A DNA stretch of 64,000 nt from positions 44,118,158 to 44,182,157 of the forward strand of contig OY829540.1 in NCBI GenBank assembly GCA_963691705.1, given 5' to 3'. The DNA is from Viola odorata (Eukaryota > Streptophyta > Magnoliopsida > Malpighiales > Violaceae). The notes beneath the pieces are model-generated. The model had not been told where the DNA came from and made no database searches. It saw nothing but the letters and a program-made list of their open reading frames with translations. Shown here in pieces: positions 9,994 through 22,200 of this stretch; position 1 is the stretch's first letter; the number at the start of each line of letters is the position of its first letter. Position numbers and translations under genes: made by a program.

Positions 9994-12620
9994 TTCCCTC
10001 CCCCTTCGGAAGGATTCGCCCTCGAATCCGAATCCGCATCATCAGCAAGTCCATACTCGTCATCTGTATCAAACAGTACTAAGTCAGAAACATTGAAAGT
10101 AGAGCTAACAGCACCATACTCACTCGGCAATGCCAGTTTGTAGGCATTGTTGTTGATCTTCTCAACAATCTGGAACGGTCCATCTCCTCTAGGAGAGAGC
10201 TTGCCGCGGCGTAGGTCAGGGAAACGCTCCTTGCGCATATGCAACCAGACCCAATCGCCCACCTGGAACGTCACTAGCCGTCGGCCATCGTTCCGTTTCT
10301 GTATCAGCTTCTCATTCATTCGCTCAATGTTCTGTTTTGCCTTAGCATGTAATTGCTTGACAAAATCAGCCTTCTGTGCACCATCTAAGCTTACAACATC
10401 ACTCAACGGTAAAGGAGTCAAATCCAAAACAGTTCTAGGATTAAATCCATACACAAGTTCAAACGGTGAGTAATGAGTAGTAGAATGAACAGCACGGTTG
10501 TAAGCAAATTCAATAAACGGTAAATGATCAACCCAAGTAGAAATATGCTTACGAACTAACGTGCGTAAAAGTGAACCAAGTGTACGATTCACAACCTCAG
10601 TTTGACCATCCGTTTGTAGGTGATAAGACGTGGAATACAACAATCGGGTACCAAGCTTTTTCCATAAAACACGCCAAAAATGACTAAGGAACTTAGTATC
10701 TCTATCACTCACAATAGTTAAAGGAACTCCATGTAAACGGACTACTTCACGAAAGAATAAATCAGCAATCTGAGTAGCATCACAAGTAGTTGAACATGCA
10801 AGAAAATGGGACATTTTCGAAAATCTGTCCACCACAACAAAGACACTATCCTTTCCAGTTTTAGACCGAGGCAGCCCAACAACAAAATCCATGGATAGAT
10901 CGGTCCAAGGATGAGAAGGAACAGGTAACGGCATGTATTCTCCATGACCAGCAGACTTAGATTTGGCTCTACGACAAGTCATACATCTAGCAATAATGCG
11001 CACTACATCACGCTTCATGTGAGGCCAATAAAAGTGATCATGTAACACATCTAAAGTTTTAGTCACGCCAAAGTGACCCATCAAACCACCAATATGGGCT
11101 TCATGCACAAGTAATTCACGAAGAGAACAATGAGGAATACACAATTGTTTTCCCTTAAATAAATATCCCTCTTGTTTAAAGAATTTAGAACCAGAAATAG
11201 AAACGCCATGCATATAAATATCACCAAAATCAGAATCGGCAACATAGAGTTCTATAATATGTGAAAATCCAAGCAACTTGGCATTAAGAGAAGTAATTAA
11301 TGCGTACCTACGTGATAAAGCATCAACAACAACATTCTCTTTACCTTGCTTGTATTGAATGTGATAAGGGAAAGCCTCAATAAATTCCATCCAAACGGCA
11401 TGTCGCCGGTTCAGCTTCCCTTGTCCCCTGAGGTACTTCAAGCTCAAATGGTCAGTGTGGATGATGAACTCCCTCGGCATCAAGTAATGTTGCCATGTCT
11501 CCAACGCTCGGACAAGAGCATAGAACTCCTTGTCATAGGTTGGATACCGGAGTTGAGCATCCTTGAGCTTTTCACTGAAAAAGGCAATCGGTCGTTTCTC
11601 TTGCATCAGAACGGCACCGATTCCTAACCCGCTAGCGTCGCACTCTATCTCAAACGCCTTGTTGAAGTCGGGCAATGCTAGCACGGGAGCGGCATAGAGC
11701 CGTTCCTTAAGTGTAGCAAACGCTCCCTCCTGAAAACAACATTCTTCTTTGTTAAATCATTCAATGGAACAACAATGGTGCTGAAATCCTTGACAAAACG
11801 CCGATAGAAGCTCGCCAATCCATGGAACGATCTTACATTCGGTAACGGCCTTCGGCGTCGGCCATTCCCGAATCGCGCGGATCTTCTCTTCATCCACTTG
11901 AACACCATCTGCACTTACAATAAAACCAAGAAAACCAACTTGTTCCATTGCGAATGAACACTTACTAGGTTTAGCATATAGTTTCTGTTCACGAAGTGTT
12001 AGAAAAACTTCTCTAAGATGTAAAACATGCTCATCAAAAGATTTGCTATAGATTAAAATATCATCAAAATAGACTACAACAAATTTGCCAATTAAGTGCC
12101 GAAGTACATGGTTCATTAACCTCATAAAGGTGCTAGGAGCATTAGTTAAACCAAACGGCATAACCATCCATTCATATAAACCATACTTAGTTTTAAAAGC
12201 AGTTTTCCATTCATCCCCTTCTTTCATACGAATCTGGTGGTAGCCACTCATTAAATCAATTTTAGAAAATAACCTACTACCACTTAATTCATCTAACATA
12301 TCATCTAATCGAGGAATAGGATGACGATACTTTACAGTGATTTTGTTGACTGCTCGACAATCAACACACATGCGCCAAAAGCCATCCTTCTTTGGAACTA
12401 GAATGACTGGAACGGCACATGGGGACAGACTCTCCCGAACGTACCCACGCGCAAGCAAATCGTCCACTTGCCGTTGCAATTCCCTAGTCTCCTCTGGGTT
12501 GGATCGGTACGCTGGCCGATGTGGAATTACCGATCCAGGAACAAAGTCGATCTGATGTTCTATGCCGCGGATCAGAGGTAAGCCAGGCGGCATCTCTTCG
12601 GGCAGTACGTCTCCAAATTC
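9750..12620 (-). pseudogene. CRM pol: reverse transcriptase, RNase H, integrase
   Basis: The minus-strand frame continues directly from gag after a UAG at 12623-12621. RT motifs are seen in order: [36 protein letters not shown] and [11 protein letters not shown] (the YxDD active site). The frame breaks near 11840 by one extra base (after PKAVTE) and is restored to [14 protein letters not shown] in another frame, then breaks again near 11730 with a short loss before [18 protein letters not shown] (RNase H start). Integrase follows: zinc region HEAHIGGLMGHFG and CMTCRRAKS, core MDFVVGLP, VSDRDTKF and DGQTEVVNR. The C terminus is CRM-like rather than carrying a recognisable chromodomain and ends at 9750, inside the 3' LTR. 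Confidence 0.92.
9994..10007 (-). promoter_or_regulatory. Polypurine tract of the CRM element
   Basis: On the minus strand GAAGGGGGAGGGAA lies immediately before the 3' LTR start. On the + strand it reads TTCCCTCCCCCTTC. Confidence 0.85.
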
Positions 12621-14810
12621 CTACAAGAGAGAAGAAATAGCAATCGGAACGGTAGGTGACCGTTCCTCGTCATCGGACGTCAGACAATAAGAGCGAAAAT
12701 GGAGTAGAAGAATAGGACGGCTTGCGTCAAAACAATTTCGTTGAAACATCATAGCTCTCCTCACTTCGCTCCCTTTGGCATATATACTCAATTTCTTTTT
12801 ATTTGCCTCTTCTTTTCTCTCAATGCCACTCTCAGCACGCTTACTCTTTTCGTGCGAATGTTTACACTCTCCCTCTGCATGCTTGCTGTTTTCATGCGAG
12901 TGTTTAAGGCTCACACACTCAGTGTTTCCCTCTTTGTTTTTCACACTCAAACCTTCCTTCGCTCTCGCAAGCTGTTTCGCAATCTCATATTCAGCATGTG
13001 ACTTGGCAAGCCATTGCTGATCCGCAAACACTTCAGCTTGTGTTAACGGTGCCAAGGTGAATTTTTTGCCATCCTTAACTAACTTGTAGAGGTTACTCTT
13101 ACCCTCATGATTCGCTTCTCGATCAAACTGCCATGGTCGTCCAAGAAGAATATGGCTTGCTTGCATCGGCACAACATCACAGAGAACCTCATCTTGGTAT
13201 TTGCCGATACGAAACTTAACAAGTACCTGTTTGGTTACCTTAATACCGTTGTCATCCGTCATCCAGTGTAGCAGATACGGTTTCGGATGCTTTACCGTCG
13301 GCAAATCCAGTTTGTGAACCATCAGCGCACTGGCACAGTTTGTGCAACTTTCGTTGTCAATAATAATGGAGCAACCCTTGTTATCAATCACACCTCGGGT
13401 ATGGAACAGATTGGTCTGTTGCTCCTCATCACACACTTCTTCTGTGGACTGTACGCTCAGGTTCCGTTGGACCACAAGCAACCGAACCTGCTCACCTTTC
13501 TGACAATCAATATCCGAATCGGCACAAGCTTCCTCAGGTTCCGATTCCTCCAGATCATCATCCGATTCTTCCTCTCCAGTCGGCCTGATGATAAAGGCCC
13601 TCTTATTCGGACATTCCGATTTCTTGTGTCCTCGGCCATTGCATTTGAAACAAACAATTTCCTTAGTGGCTGGCCGATCCATAGGTGGAGTGTAAGGTTT
13701 GGTAGTAGCCGTTTTGGAAGGGATAACGGCACTGGATGAGCTCTTTGGAACGGTAGAAGCCGTTCTATCGTCCTTGTTCCACGATGGCTTCTTCCAAGGT
13801 GTCGAGCCAGTGGACTTAGAAAGGCTCTTAGATTTCCGATGCTTCTCAATCTTTTGAGCCATGTGAAGCATTTCCTCTAAAGTATTGTATTGCGTCAGTT
13901 CCAGGGCGTCGGCAATCTCAATATTCAAACCGGCAATGAACCGAGCCATTGTTACCTCAGGTTCCTCAGTAATCTTTGCTTGAGCTAAAGCAATCTCCAT
14001 CTCATTAAAGTAGGCACCAACTCCCTTGCTGCCCTGCCTCAAGGTCTGAAGCCGTTGATGAAGCTCTCGGTGAAAGTGCATCGGCACAAACCGTTGCCTC
14101 ATCGCCCGTTTCATCTCACCCCAATCATTAACCGGACCAGCAAGAACAGATGCTCTCTTCAGATTGAACTGCTCCCACCAATGACTAGCATATCCACTGA
14201 ACTCCACTGCTGCTAGCTGTACCTTTTTACCTTCCGAATAATTGTGGCATAAGAAAATAGCATCCACTTTCCGTTCCCGTGTCAAGAATGCATCAGGGTC
14301 GTCAGTACCCTCAAACGGAGGTATTTTCATTTTGATGCTGCTGAGATTAGCATCTAATCGGTCCTCCTCCCGTTCTCGTCTACCATCCCGATCATCCCTT
14401 CTTCCTCCTCTCGGTCCGTCCCGAGCATATATCCATCCTTCGCCCCCGTCAGGTTCTTCTACCAGATCAGGTTGTGGGATTTGTGGCCCACGTCTAGCAA
14501 GTCGCCTGGGAGGAACGTTTGCCAGCTCACGTCGTCGATTCACATCACGTGGTCGACGAGGGTTGTCATCTGCTTCGGACCAATCGGATATATGGCCGTC
14601 ACGCTGATCCTCCGCTGCTCTAGGGTTCGGGTTTATGGTAGCTAACGCTTCTACCCTAGCCATCCTTACATCGGCAGCCATCTGCCGCTCATTGGCAGCT
14701 ACTTGCCGTTCATTCAAAGTTCGGAGTTGTTCCGTTATGGCAGTTAACATAGCCACCATATCGGGTTGTGGTACTCCTTCTTGAGACATCTTTAACTCTC
14801 CTGAAATCAC
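12621..14810 (-). pseudogene. CRM gag and protease
   Basis: A 729-codon minus-strand frame. Residues 1-60 include a short repeat of ANERQ/ADVRM; 160-320 form the capsid-like retrotransposon Gag domain (FEGTDDPDAFL, WWEQF, FIAGL); C387, C390, H395 and C400 form a CCHC zinc knuckle in CFKCNGRGHKKSEC. The protease region begins near 475. Where an aspartic protease normally has D-[ST/G]-G, this copy reads IIIDNES (D485, N486, E487), so the catalytic glycine is missing. The rest of the protease is recognisable (MQASHILLGRPWQFD). Beyond 620 the sequence is a charged spacer rich in K, E and H. The frame ends at UAG where relatives usually read through into RT, so the stop is probably a nonsense mutation of a glutamine codon. 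Confidence 0.9.
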
Positions 14811-15756
14811 AACACAAAAGAAAAATGTAAAATTGCACTATTCCTAGCACTCCCTCACGTGTTTACTCTCGTGTTTAATCACTCTAATAATCTCACAATT
14901 TCTCTCAAAATCTCCTGCAATGTTCAAGCGTTAGTGAGACTCAAGAATCCAAGAAAAGCTTCCAAGAAGACTCTCAAAGAAAACTAGCTTCAAACAAAAC
15001 GGGATACTTGGTATTTGATTAATTGCAAGATCAACCAATTAAACGAATAACAAGTGGAGTAGAAAACAATATTAAAGAATCAAAGGAAAGCTCGATTTGA
15101 CTCAAACGGACTCACACAGAATTAACCTCTGATTTAATATTGTATAGTTTACGTTGCTTGTGGTGAAAGAATAAATTAAGATTTGCCTTTAGTGAGTGGA
15201 AGACAAAACAGAGAATATTCCAACTTAAAAGGTAGTGGGTGCGGGACAAGACAAAGTGGAGGGATGGGTTGCCTTCTACTTTTAGAATAAAGCTTAAAAG
15301 TACCAACTTTTAAAGTATATTTAACAAATGATTGCACATGGAATTTCCAAGTTGGACGGATGTTGGATCTAACAACACAAACTGTTTTTCTCCTTGCTAC
15401 TGAAACGGATCAAAGCAAGCTTTGTAATGCTTTCTTGTAAATTTTTTTTTTTTTTTTTTTGAATTCACAAATCCCAGTTCAGTGAGACGATCGTAACTTT
15501 TTACTCAGTTATCCGAATCGACTGATTCTTTTTGATTCGGAAACCTCACAAGCACAGCTTTCCAACAAGACTAAAATCACCCAAATCGGACTTCAACAGC
15601 TATACTTTAAAAATCAATTTCGACAACTGTCCAGAATTTGCACATATACGAACCAAGCACAGCAAAGAAATCGGTTTTGAATGGAGTAGAAAGAGATACC
15701 GATTTCAACAAAGAAAACTTGAAACAAAGATAAGATAATTACCAATCTTTGAACGC

Positions 15757-15775
15757 CTTAAGCTCCGCTACCAAC
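15757..15775 (-). promoter_or_regulatory. Primer binding site of the CRM element
   Basis: Immediately inside the 5' LTR the minus strand reads TTGGTAGCGGAGCTTAAGG. It resembles the initiator-methionine tRNA primer site TGGTATCAGAGC but differs at several positions. The copia element at 23448-25932 uses the same TGGTAGCGGAGC variant. Confidence 0.6.
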
Positions 15776-16766
15776 TGATACGATCCTGGTTCCTTAGGAT
15801 GCGTAGCACCAAATTTTGATCGTTGTTCAAAGACGGATTTCCCTGCGGAATAAGATAACTCACTTACACAATTTAAGTCTGCTGAACGCTAAGCAACAGC
15901 CACCCTAAATCCGAGCAAGAGAGGATCCTTGATGTTACTGGACTTGCACAATTTAAGTCTGCTGAACGCTAAGCAACAGCCACCCTAAATCCGAACAAGA
16001 AGACAGACAACAAGTAGAATGCAATTCCAAGATTTACTTGTATACGACTCAAGTATTGCGGACTCAAGAAGAACAAGGTTCAACCAACTTGAACAAGGGG
16101 CGGAGATTGAAGAGAATATCTCAATTTATCAAATAACAGCCAAGTTTCTAAGGAGGCCAAGAGGCTCCTTATATAGGTTACAAGCAAACCCTAATTCCAT
16201 AATAGGAATAATAAATAAAGTAAAAGACTTAACTAATTAATTAAAGTGTCTAATAAATTAATTAAGCTAGAATAAATAGAAGGTCGCAGCCTTGCTAAAA
16301 ACAGAACAGTCAACGCGCGTCAACTCTAGGACAGGCGAAACGGGCAGGAGTCGTTATCAACAACGAGCAGACAGACGTGAACGCAGAACGGGCGTAGCAA
16401 ACGGCATGCGCGACAGATGATAGAATCGGCAACGGCTAAGTGAAACGGACAAGTGCCGTTTTGACCCAAACGGTAAGTGCCGTTTGTTGTGAAACGGACA
16501 GATACCGTTTGGATGAAAACGGTCAAGTGCCGTTTGCGTGAAACGGTTCCGTGCCGCTCCTATCAGACGGAACATCGGTCAAGCCGAAGGTGAGAAGATT
16601 CACCACTCTTGTTGTCTTCTCTCTCAGTGTAGCATTTTCACCTGTCATCTCAGACTCCAGCTCTTTGTGAATGAGAGAAGACAAACGGTTTTAAAGCTTT
16701 TGAGATCTGGCTCGAGTCATTGGACCAGGTGGCGGTAAAGGTACTTGGATGCGTGGATTCACATCA
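15776..16766 (-). repeat. 5' LTR of the CRM element
   Basis: Same length as the 3' LTR and flanked on the outside by GTAGG. A TATA box on the minus strand (CCTATATAAGG, about 16167-16176) would start transcripts running toward gag at lower coordinates. Confidence 0.95.
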
Positions 16767-17080
16767 GTAGGTGTAGTCATTGGTGAACAAGATGATGATA
16801 TCTCGCTAGAGAGGTTGCTCCATTACCAGAAAGAGAATGACACACAAGAATTTTAGAGATAAAATTTTCTTGATATTTATTGCAGTCATTCATTACAATT
16901 TATACAGAGTATATATAGTGCAAGATAACTGACACTAGAACAATTATATTCCTACTCTGCTTGTCATGAGAAGGTACACTAGAAGAGGGTAACTTCAGTT
17001 GACTTGTCTTGAAAGGACTTGTGTCGTTGTTGCCGCTGGTGATATGCATTTGGGTACTGCCATGAGCTTGATCAAGATTA
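16767..17080 (-). mobile_element. Copia LTR and gag start, fragment
   Basis: This is the outer part of the copia element split by the CRM insertion. On the minus strand it has an LTR-like stretch with a TATA box (CACTATATATACTCTG, about 16908-16923), then a primer-site-like TGGTAATGGAGC (about 16812-16825), then the Gag ATG at 16778-16780. The upper LTR boundary near 17080 is a guess because no second LTR copy is in the window. Confidence 0.5.
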
Positions 17081-18800
17081 TAGGTTAGGTCCTATAATAC
17101 ATTTCAATTGCATTATCTTTAGAGATATAATTGATATTTTTTTTTTGTTATGAATGATATTTTTATATCATATACATTAATGGACACACATACAAATATA
17201 TATATGTACCGTGTCGATATTCTGAGTTTAATTTTTTCGCATCTAAATATCGGTGTTTATATTGTGTCCAGCATCCATGTCAGTGTCTATGAATAGAATA
17301 CATTAGTAGTTTTCTTTTTTCTTTTTCTTTTTTGGGTAAGAAAAAAGTATTGATCTTTCTCGGGAAAAATGACGGTGGAATTTTTTTTAATCATAAGTTA
17401 GTTGAGGTTTTTTGGACCAACAGATTCATCAATTTCATGAGCTAATTAGTGTCTTAGGTGAACTACGTACACTATCATAAGTTTAATATTTAAAGTGATG
17501 CATATTAGTCATTTGAAAACAGTGAAACACTATATAACTAACGAGATTTGAACTGCGCATCTTATTTTGCAGAAGGTACATCAAATATTATAAATTTATT
17601 GAAATATAAAAATATAAAATCATTTGAAAGAAGGTGATTTATTGCCTAAAGTACTTTTTATTTCTCTTCGGGTAATAACCTAATTCAATTTATCATGTTT
17701 ATTTCATTCCGAACTCAAATACCAATAACTTGAAATTTATTGGAATGATATTGGATATTTTGTCAATTGGATTATTGAATTATTTTTCATTGGACAATTT
17801 CAACACTTCAACTATAAACTCCAATAATTTTCGTTAAAATTACCATGCATGTCACACATAGATGTTTCATCTATTTTTTGCGCAAAATGAATTAAAATTG
17901 GTTACTGTTCTATTTTTAATATAAAATACTATTATAAATAAACTAAGAAAAAATAATAAAAATTATAATAGACATCATTTTTAGTTCATTTTGTATCAAA
18001 ATTGATTGGGTTTACTATTTAGTATATATATATTTATAGCTTGCTTGACAATTCCAGTAGAACTTAGTGGGATTCATAAATAAAGTGTTGAAATTGTCCA
18101 ATTAAAAAAAAATCAATATCTAATTGATAAAATTGAAATATTAATAATTAAGAGCCCAACTTCCTGTTTCTTTCTTCCTTATTTCATATCCAGACAAAGG
18201 TACCATAATATTGATCATTGAGTTCGTTTGGACATCATTCTAGCGATAAGTGATCATGAATTATGAACTCGTTGCAACTTACAAATTCAATGGTGCATGA
18301 CCAAACCATGATGAGGCCTCCACTAGCTAGGTTGTCAACGCGTTAAGCATTTGATCAAGATGGATGTACCTAAATATATATATATATATATATATATTCT
18401 CAAATTAAAAGATATTTTTGAGTTTTTTTTTGTCTCAAATAAAATTATGTTTACTACTTATTAGGTGTTTTTTTTTAAAAAAAATTTAATTTATTTATAA
18501 TTATTGAGAAGAGATAATTAATTAGAGTAATAAAGTATAGAATAAGACAAAGAATGATACTAGTTTCATTATTTATTTATTTTGTGAAATATCAAATGTA
18601 AACTTAGTCTGAAAAATGATTCTTTTTTCAATAAGTAGTGGTGAGATTCGAACTGAGTTTTAAACCTTATTGGTATATTTGTCATCAGCAAGACAACTAA
18701 TGAGTTATATGTCCATTGACATGTGAAAAATGATTATCTCAGTTTATGTTAAATACCAAAAAAGTATTGAATTCGAGATGGAGGGAGTATAGTAACTTAC
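17081..18800. other. AT-rich spacer
   Basis: No gene or complete element is visible. The stretch contains a TA dinucleotide run at about 18374-18400, a possible MITE end near 18770-18790 (GATGGAGGGAGTATA, like the end of Stowaway-type elements), and a tRNA-like stretch listed separately. Confidence 0.5.
18632..18725 (-). other. Possible tRNA-derived SINE head
   Basis: On the minus strand TAACTCATTAGTTG is followed about 45 bases on by AGTTCGAATCTCACCAC. These resemble the A and B boxes of a polymerase III promoter, and the spacing is right for a decayed tRNA-related SINE. No poly-A tail, target duplication or second copy was confirmed. Confidence 0.3.
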
Positions 18801-18964
18801 TAGGGGTAATGACATTTTACACCCTGTACTCGACCGAAATTGATATTTTACACCTCTAACGGAAAAAAGAGCCATAATAAACCTTCTACTCGCCAAAACT
18901 GACATTTTACACCCTCCGTTAACACGTGGTTGTTAAATGCAGACGTGGATTTTATTTTTGAATT

Positions 18965-20156
18965 TTTTTCCTTTCATTACATATGTGTCATCCCCGTAAG
19001 CATTTCCACCTCAGAAATTAATTTAAAAAATAAATAATAAAATAATTAATTTAAAAATTTAGAAAAATAATATAATTAATCTAGAAAAATAATATAATTA
19101 ATTTAATTTTTTTTAAAATAAGTAACTAATTTAATACAGAAACATAATGCAATTAAAAATTAATTTAAATCCAAAAAAATAATGTAATTCATTTTTAAAA
19201 ATTCAGAAAAATAATATAATTAATTTAATATAAAATATACAGAAAAAATAATGTAATTAATTTAAAGTAAGAACTAAATAAAAATAATACAATTAATTTA
19301 ATTAATCCATAAAAATAATGTAATTAATATAAAAATATAAAAAAATAATGTAATTAATTTAAAAAATCTAGAAAAATGATTTAATTAATTTAAATTCAGA
19401 AATATAATTTAATTAATTTAATGTAAAATATCTAGAAAAATGTAATTAATTTAATGTAAAAATTACAGAAAATAATACAATTAATTTAATTAATCCATAA
19501 AAATAATGTAATTAAATAAGAAAAATAATTTAATTAATTTTAAAATATAGAAAAATATTGTAATTAATTTTAAAAATCCAGAAGAAAAATGTAATTAATC
19601 TTGCAAAAATGCTTTAATTAATTTAATGGAAAATATCCAAAAACAATTTAATTAATTTAATCTAAAATATCCTAAAAAATGTAAATAATCTCGTAAAAAT
19701 GTGTTGATTAATTTAAAAATTCAGAAAAATAATATAATTAATTTATTGTAAAATATCCAAAAAATTCTAATCAATTTAAATTCAAAAACATAATTTAATT
19801 AATTTAATAACAAATATCCAGAAAAAATGTAATTAATTTAATGTAAAAATTACAGAAAAATAATACAATTAATTTAATTAATCCATAAAAATAATGTAAT
19901 TAAATAGGAAAAATAATGTAATTAATTTAAAAATATATAAAAATAGTGTAATTAAATAAGAAAAATTGATTATTTTTTACATTTTTTTAACTTACATTTT
20001 TCTGAATTTAAATTAATTAAAGCATTTTTCTAGATTAATTAAACTATTTTAATATATTTTTAAAGTAATTAAATTATTTTTCTTATTTAATTAAATTATT
20101 TTATGGATTAATTAAATTAATTGTACTATTTTTCTGTATTTGTAACATTAAATTAA
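18965..20156. repeat. AT-rich degenerate array with an inverted right arm
   Basis: From about 18965 to 19965 the + strand repeats variants of AAAAATAATGTAATTAATTTAA some forty times. From about 19975 to 20156 the same motif appears reversed (TTAAATTAATTACATTATTTT). Array and inverted arm could fold on each other. Just before it, at 18806-18915, the phrase GACATTTTACACCCT occurs twice, which may mark the edge of a larger element. No coding capacity. Confidence 0.75.
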
Positions 20157-20603
20157 TTACATTATTTGTTTTGGATATTTTAATCTATTACGTAGAGCGT
20201 CCTTATTTACCTGATTAGTGATTGACATAATGCGTCCAATTCTCCATGTATCTGTTTCCACCATAATCGCCTCGCGCAACCTGTTCAAAACTTGTGAGGC
20301 TGGCCTAGCTATGTTTGCCCTGATGGCTGAAGCACCTATATATTGACGATCCAGCGTCAATTCCATGTCAATTCTATTCACTACCCGGTCGAAACGAATG
20401 AACCCAAACCGTTTCCCACTTCTATTTTTTCTTGGCGGGATGAACACGTCCATAACTCTACCACATGGAGGCAATCTCCACCGTTGCGAGGCTAAGTATC
20501 GAAGAGCCCGATGATCCACGTGCAACGGAAGATTCTCCACGTAATATGTCACTGCCGACGACGACTCCCTCTTCGTGCCCAACGGCTCCCTACCTGGCGC
20601 CAT
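20157..20603 (-). pseudogene. LINE ORF1-like RRM fragment
   Basis: A 148-codon minus-strand frame starts with ATG at 20603. It contains an RNA-recognition fold: TYYVENLPLHV (RNP2-like) near residue 20 and KRFGFIRF (RNP1-like) near residue 64, followed by LTLDRQYIGASAIRANIAR. RRM domains of this kind, with a G-K-R-F-G-F-I/V-R-F motif, head ORF1 of many plant L1-type LINEs. The frame runs into the AT-rich array and stops, so the rest of ORF1 and all of ORF2 are absent. A host RNA-binding gene exon is the alternative, but there is no second exon nearby. The 150 bp upstream are GC-rich, unlike the surroundings, as in a LINE 5' UTR. Confidence 0.55.
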
Positions 20604-20756
20604 TACCGACTAAATGATGCGGACAGGTGGATATTTTACGCCAACTGCAGTGGGCAGCTGGTATTTTGGGGACTCCGGCAGCAGTGGGCTGGCCGGAGGG
20701 GGTGGGGCTGGCAACGGTGGCTAGGGTATCCTATTTTTGCAGTTGAGAGCTTTTAA

Positions 20757-22200
20757 TAAGTGTAGTTTAGCTTCCAAACACTTATACTACATAATATGAA
20801 AGATTTGTATTTGTGTAACATAAAAAATTTAGCATGTTGCAGGTAAATATATTTGATACTTTATTTTCCTAATGCGATATTGTACTCATTTTATATTAGC
20901 ATCCATAAAAAACCAATAATAAAACTTAAAACTTACACAAACAAAACTTACAACTTATACAAATATAACTCTTTTATATTATTTAGTATAATTTTAAGAA
21001 TGGTAAGTTATATAAATATACTAGAGTCAGCCAAACATAGTTCTTTAAATTTTTAAATACTTTAAAAATCTATTTTTTTAAAATTATAAAAATTATGACA
21101 TAATCAAAACTTTATCCAAATTAAAACACTTATTTTTACGTACATAAGTTTGTTTTTTTTGTACGGGGAAGCCTAAAGATGATGTGATGCATGCCTTCCC
21201 TTCTTTAATTTGCACCACATCCTCGGATAAGGACCTACCTGATGATCTTCTCATTATCCAACCATATCCAAATAATCTAACATTCGATTATGGTATTTTA
21301 GTAGTAGTATATACTGTCTTGTGATTTTTGAAACTCTGTTAATTAGAATTTAATTGCCTATGTATATTTTGTGGGATAATTAAGATAAGAAGGATCGTAA
21401 TCGTGCGGCCATGGTTAGTCTTACTACAGGCCGTGACAGTAGTAGGTATAATGCATGTACTTCTCTTTTTGAAACTTATTTATTATGTAGTATTTAAAAA
21501 GCGTGAGTTTGTATGCATTTTTCTAACTTTGTACTCTCTCTGGACACTTTTAATTGTCATTTTCCTACGGATTTTTACTGTTCATAATACTTATCATTTT
21601 ATGCATTTCGAAGCATATATTTTGTGTAAATGACAATTTTTTTTTATGAATCAACCCAATTTGATGATGTTGTGGTAATTTGATTAAAAATTAGGAGTAA
21701 AAATGAAACAATGTGGAATAAAATAAAATTAAAGATAATTGTCCTACGAATTTTTACTATTCTAAAACGTCATTTAAAAGTGTCCGGAGGAAGTATAATA
21801 TTTTTATAAAGAAGTACTAACGTGTTTGCTCGTGTTACTGTTAAGTGATTATGGCTGTAGGAGGAAGTTTCCACATGGGCTGGAACATTTTAGATCACAA
21901 AAACGTCAAATCATGTTCTTTTGTTTTCCTTTAAAAAAAAGAAAAGAAAACTCCAAGATCACCACCTCATTGACACTGATTTACTAGATTCATCATCTTC
22001 AAACTTCAAACTCTCCTTCAAAAGTCTGTTATTACAGTTACTATGTTATGTTTCCATATGTTACTTCTCCCCCCTTTTTTTTATTATATTTTCTCTTAAA
22101 CTAAATACAAGATGGGATTCTTGAGTTATTGGTTTCTAAGTGCCATTATTACGTAGCACGTTCATGTTAGCAAGTTCTGTTACTAAATTAAGTGAGTGAC
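20757..22200. other. AT-rich spacer upstream of the polygalacturonase remnant
   Basis: No gene is visible. The stretch contains one small MITE (21532-21795) and otherwise low-complexity AT-rich DNA. The promoter of the polygalacturonase would lie at its right end, but no TATA box stands out. Confidence 0.5.
21532..21795. mobile_element. Stowaway-like MITE
   Basis: The left end reads TACTCTCTCTGGACACTTTT and the right end is its near reverse complement, AAAAGTGTCCGGAGGAAGTA. The internal sequence also pairs partly (CCTACGGATTTTTACT versus TCCTACGAATTTTTACT in direct order). TA at each edge fits the TA target of Tc1/mariner-type MITEs. About 264 bp, no coding capacity. Confidence 0.75.

Larger units (their letters stand above)
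9003..16766 (-). mobile_element. Full-length CRM-type chromovirus (Ty3/gypsy)
   Basis: A complete element lies on the minus strand. Both LTRs are 991 bp, begin TGATACGATCC and end ATCA on the + strand reading, and are flanked by the 5-bp duplication GTAGG (8998-9002 and 16767-16771). Order on the minus strand: 5' LTR 16766-15776, primer site, gag-protease 14810-12621, RT-RNase H-integrase to 9750, purine tract, 3' LTR 9993-9003. The integrase tail contains RFPDLRRGKLSPRGDGPF and GPMTRARSQK, and the coding frame runs 244 bp into the 3' LTR. A C terminus overlapping the 3' LTR is known for CRM centromeric retrotransposons. Sixteen differences between the LTRs counted by eye (about 98.4% identity) imply a recent insertion. 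One stop and two frameshifts make it non-autonomous. Confidence 0.92.

Noticed and set aside
12741..13739. Several + strand frames across the CRM gag
   Set aside because: They are antisense shadows of the gag-protease frame.
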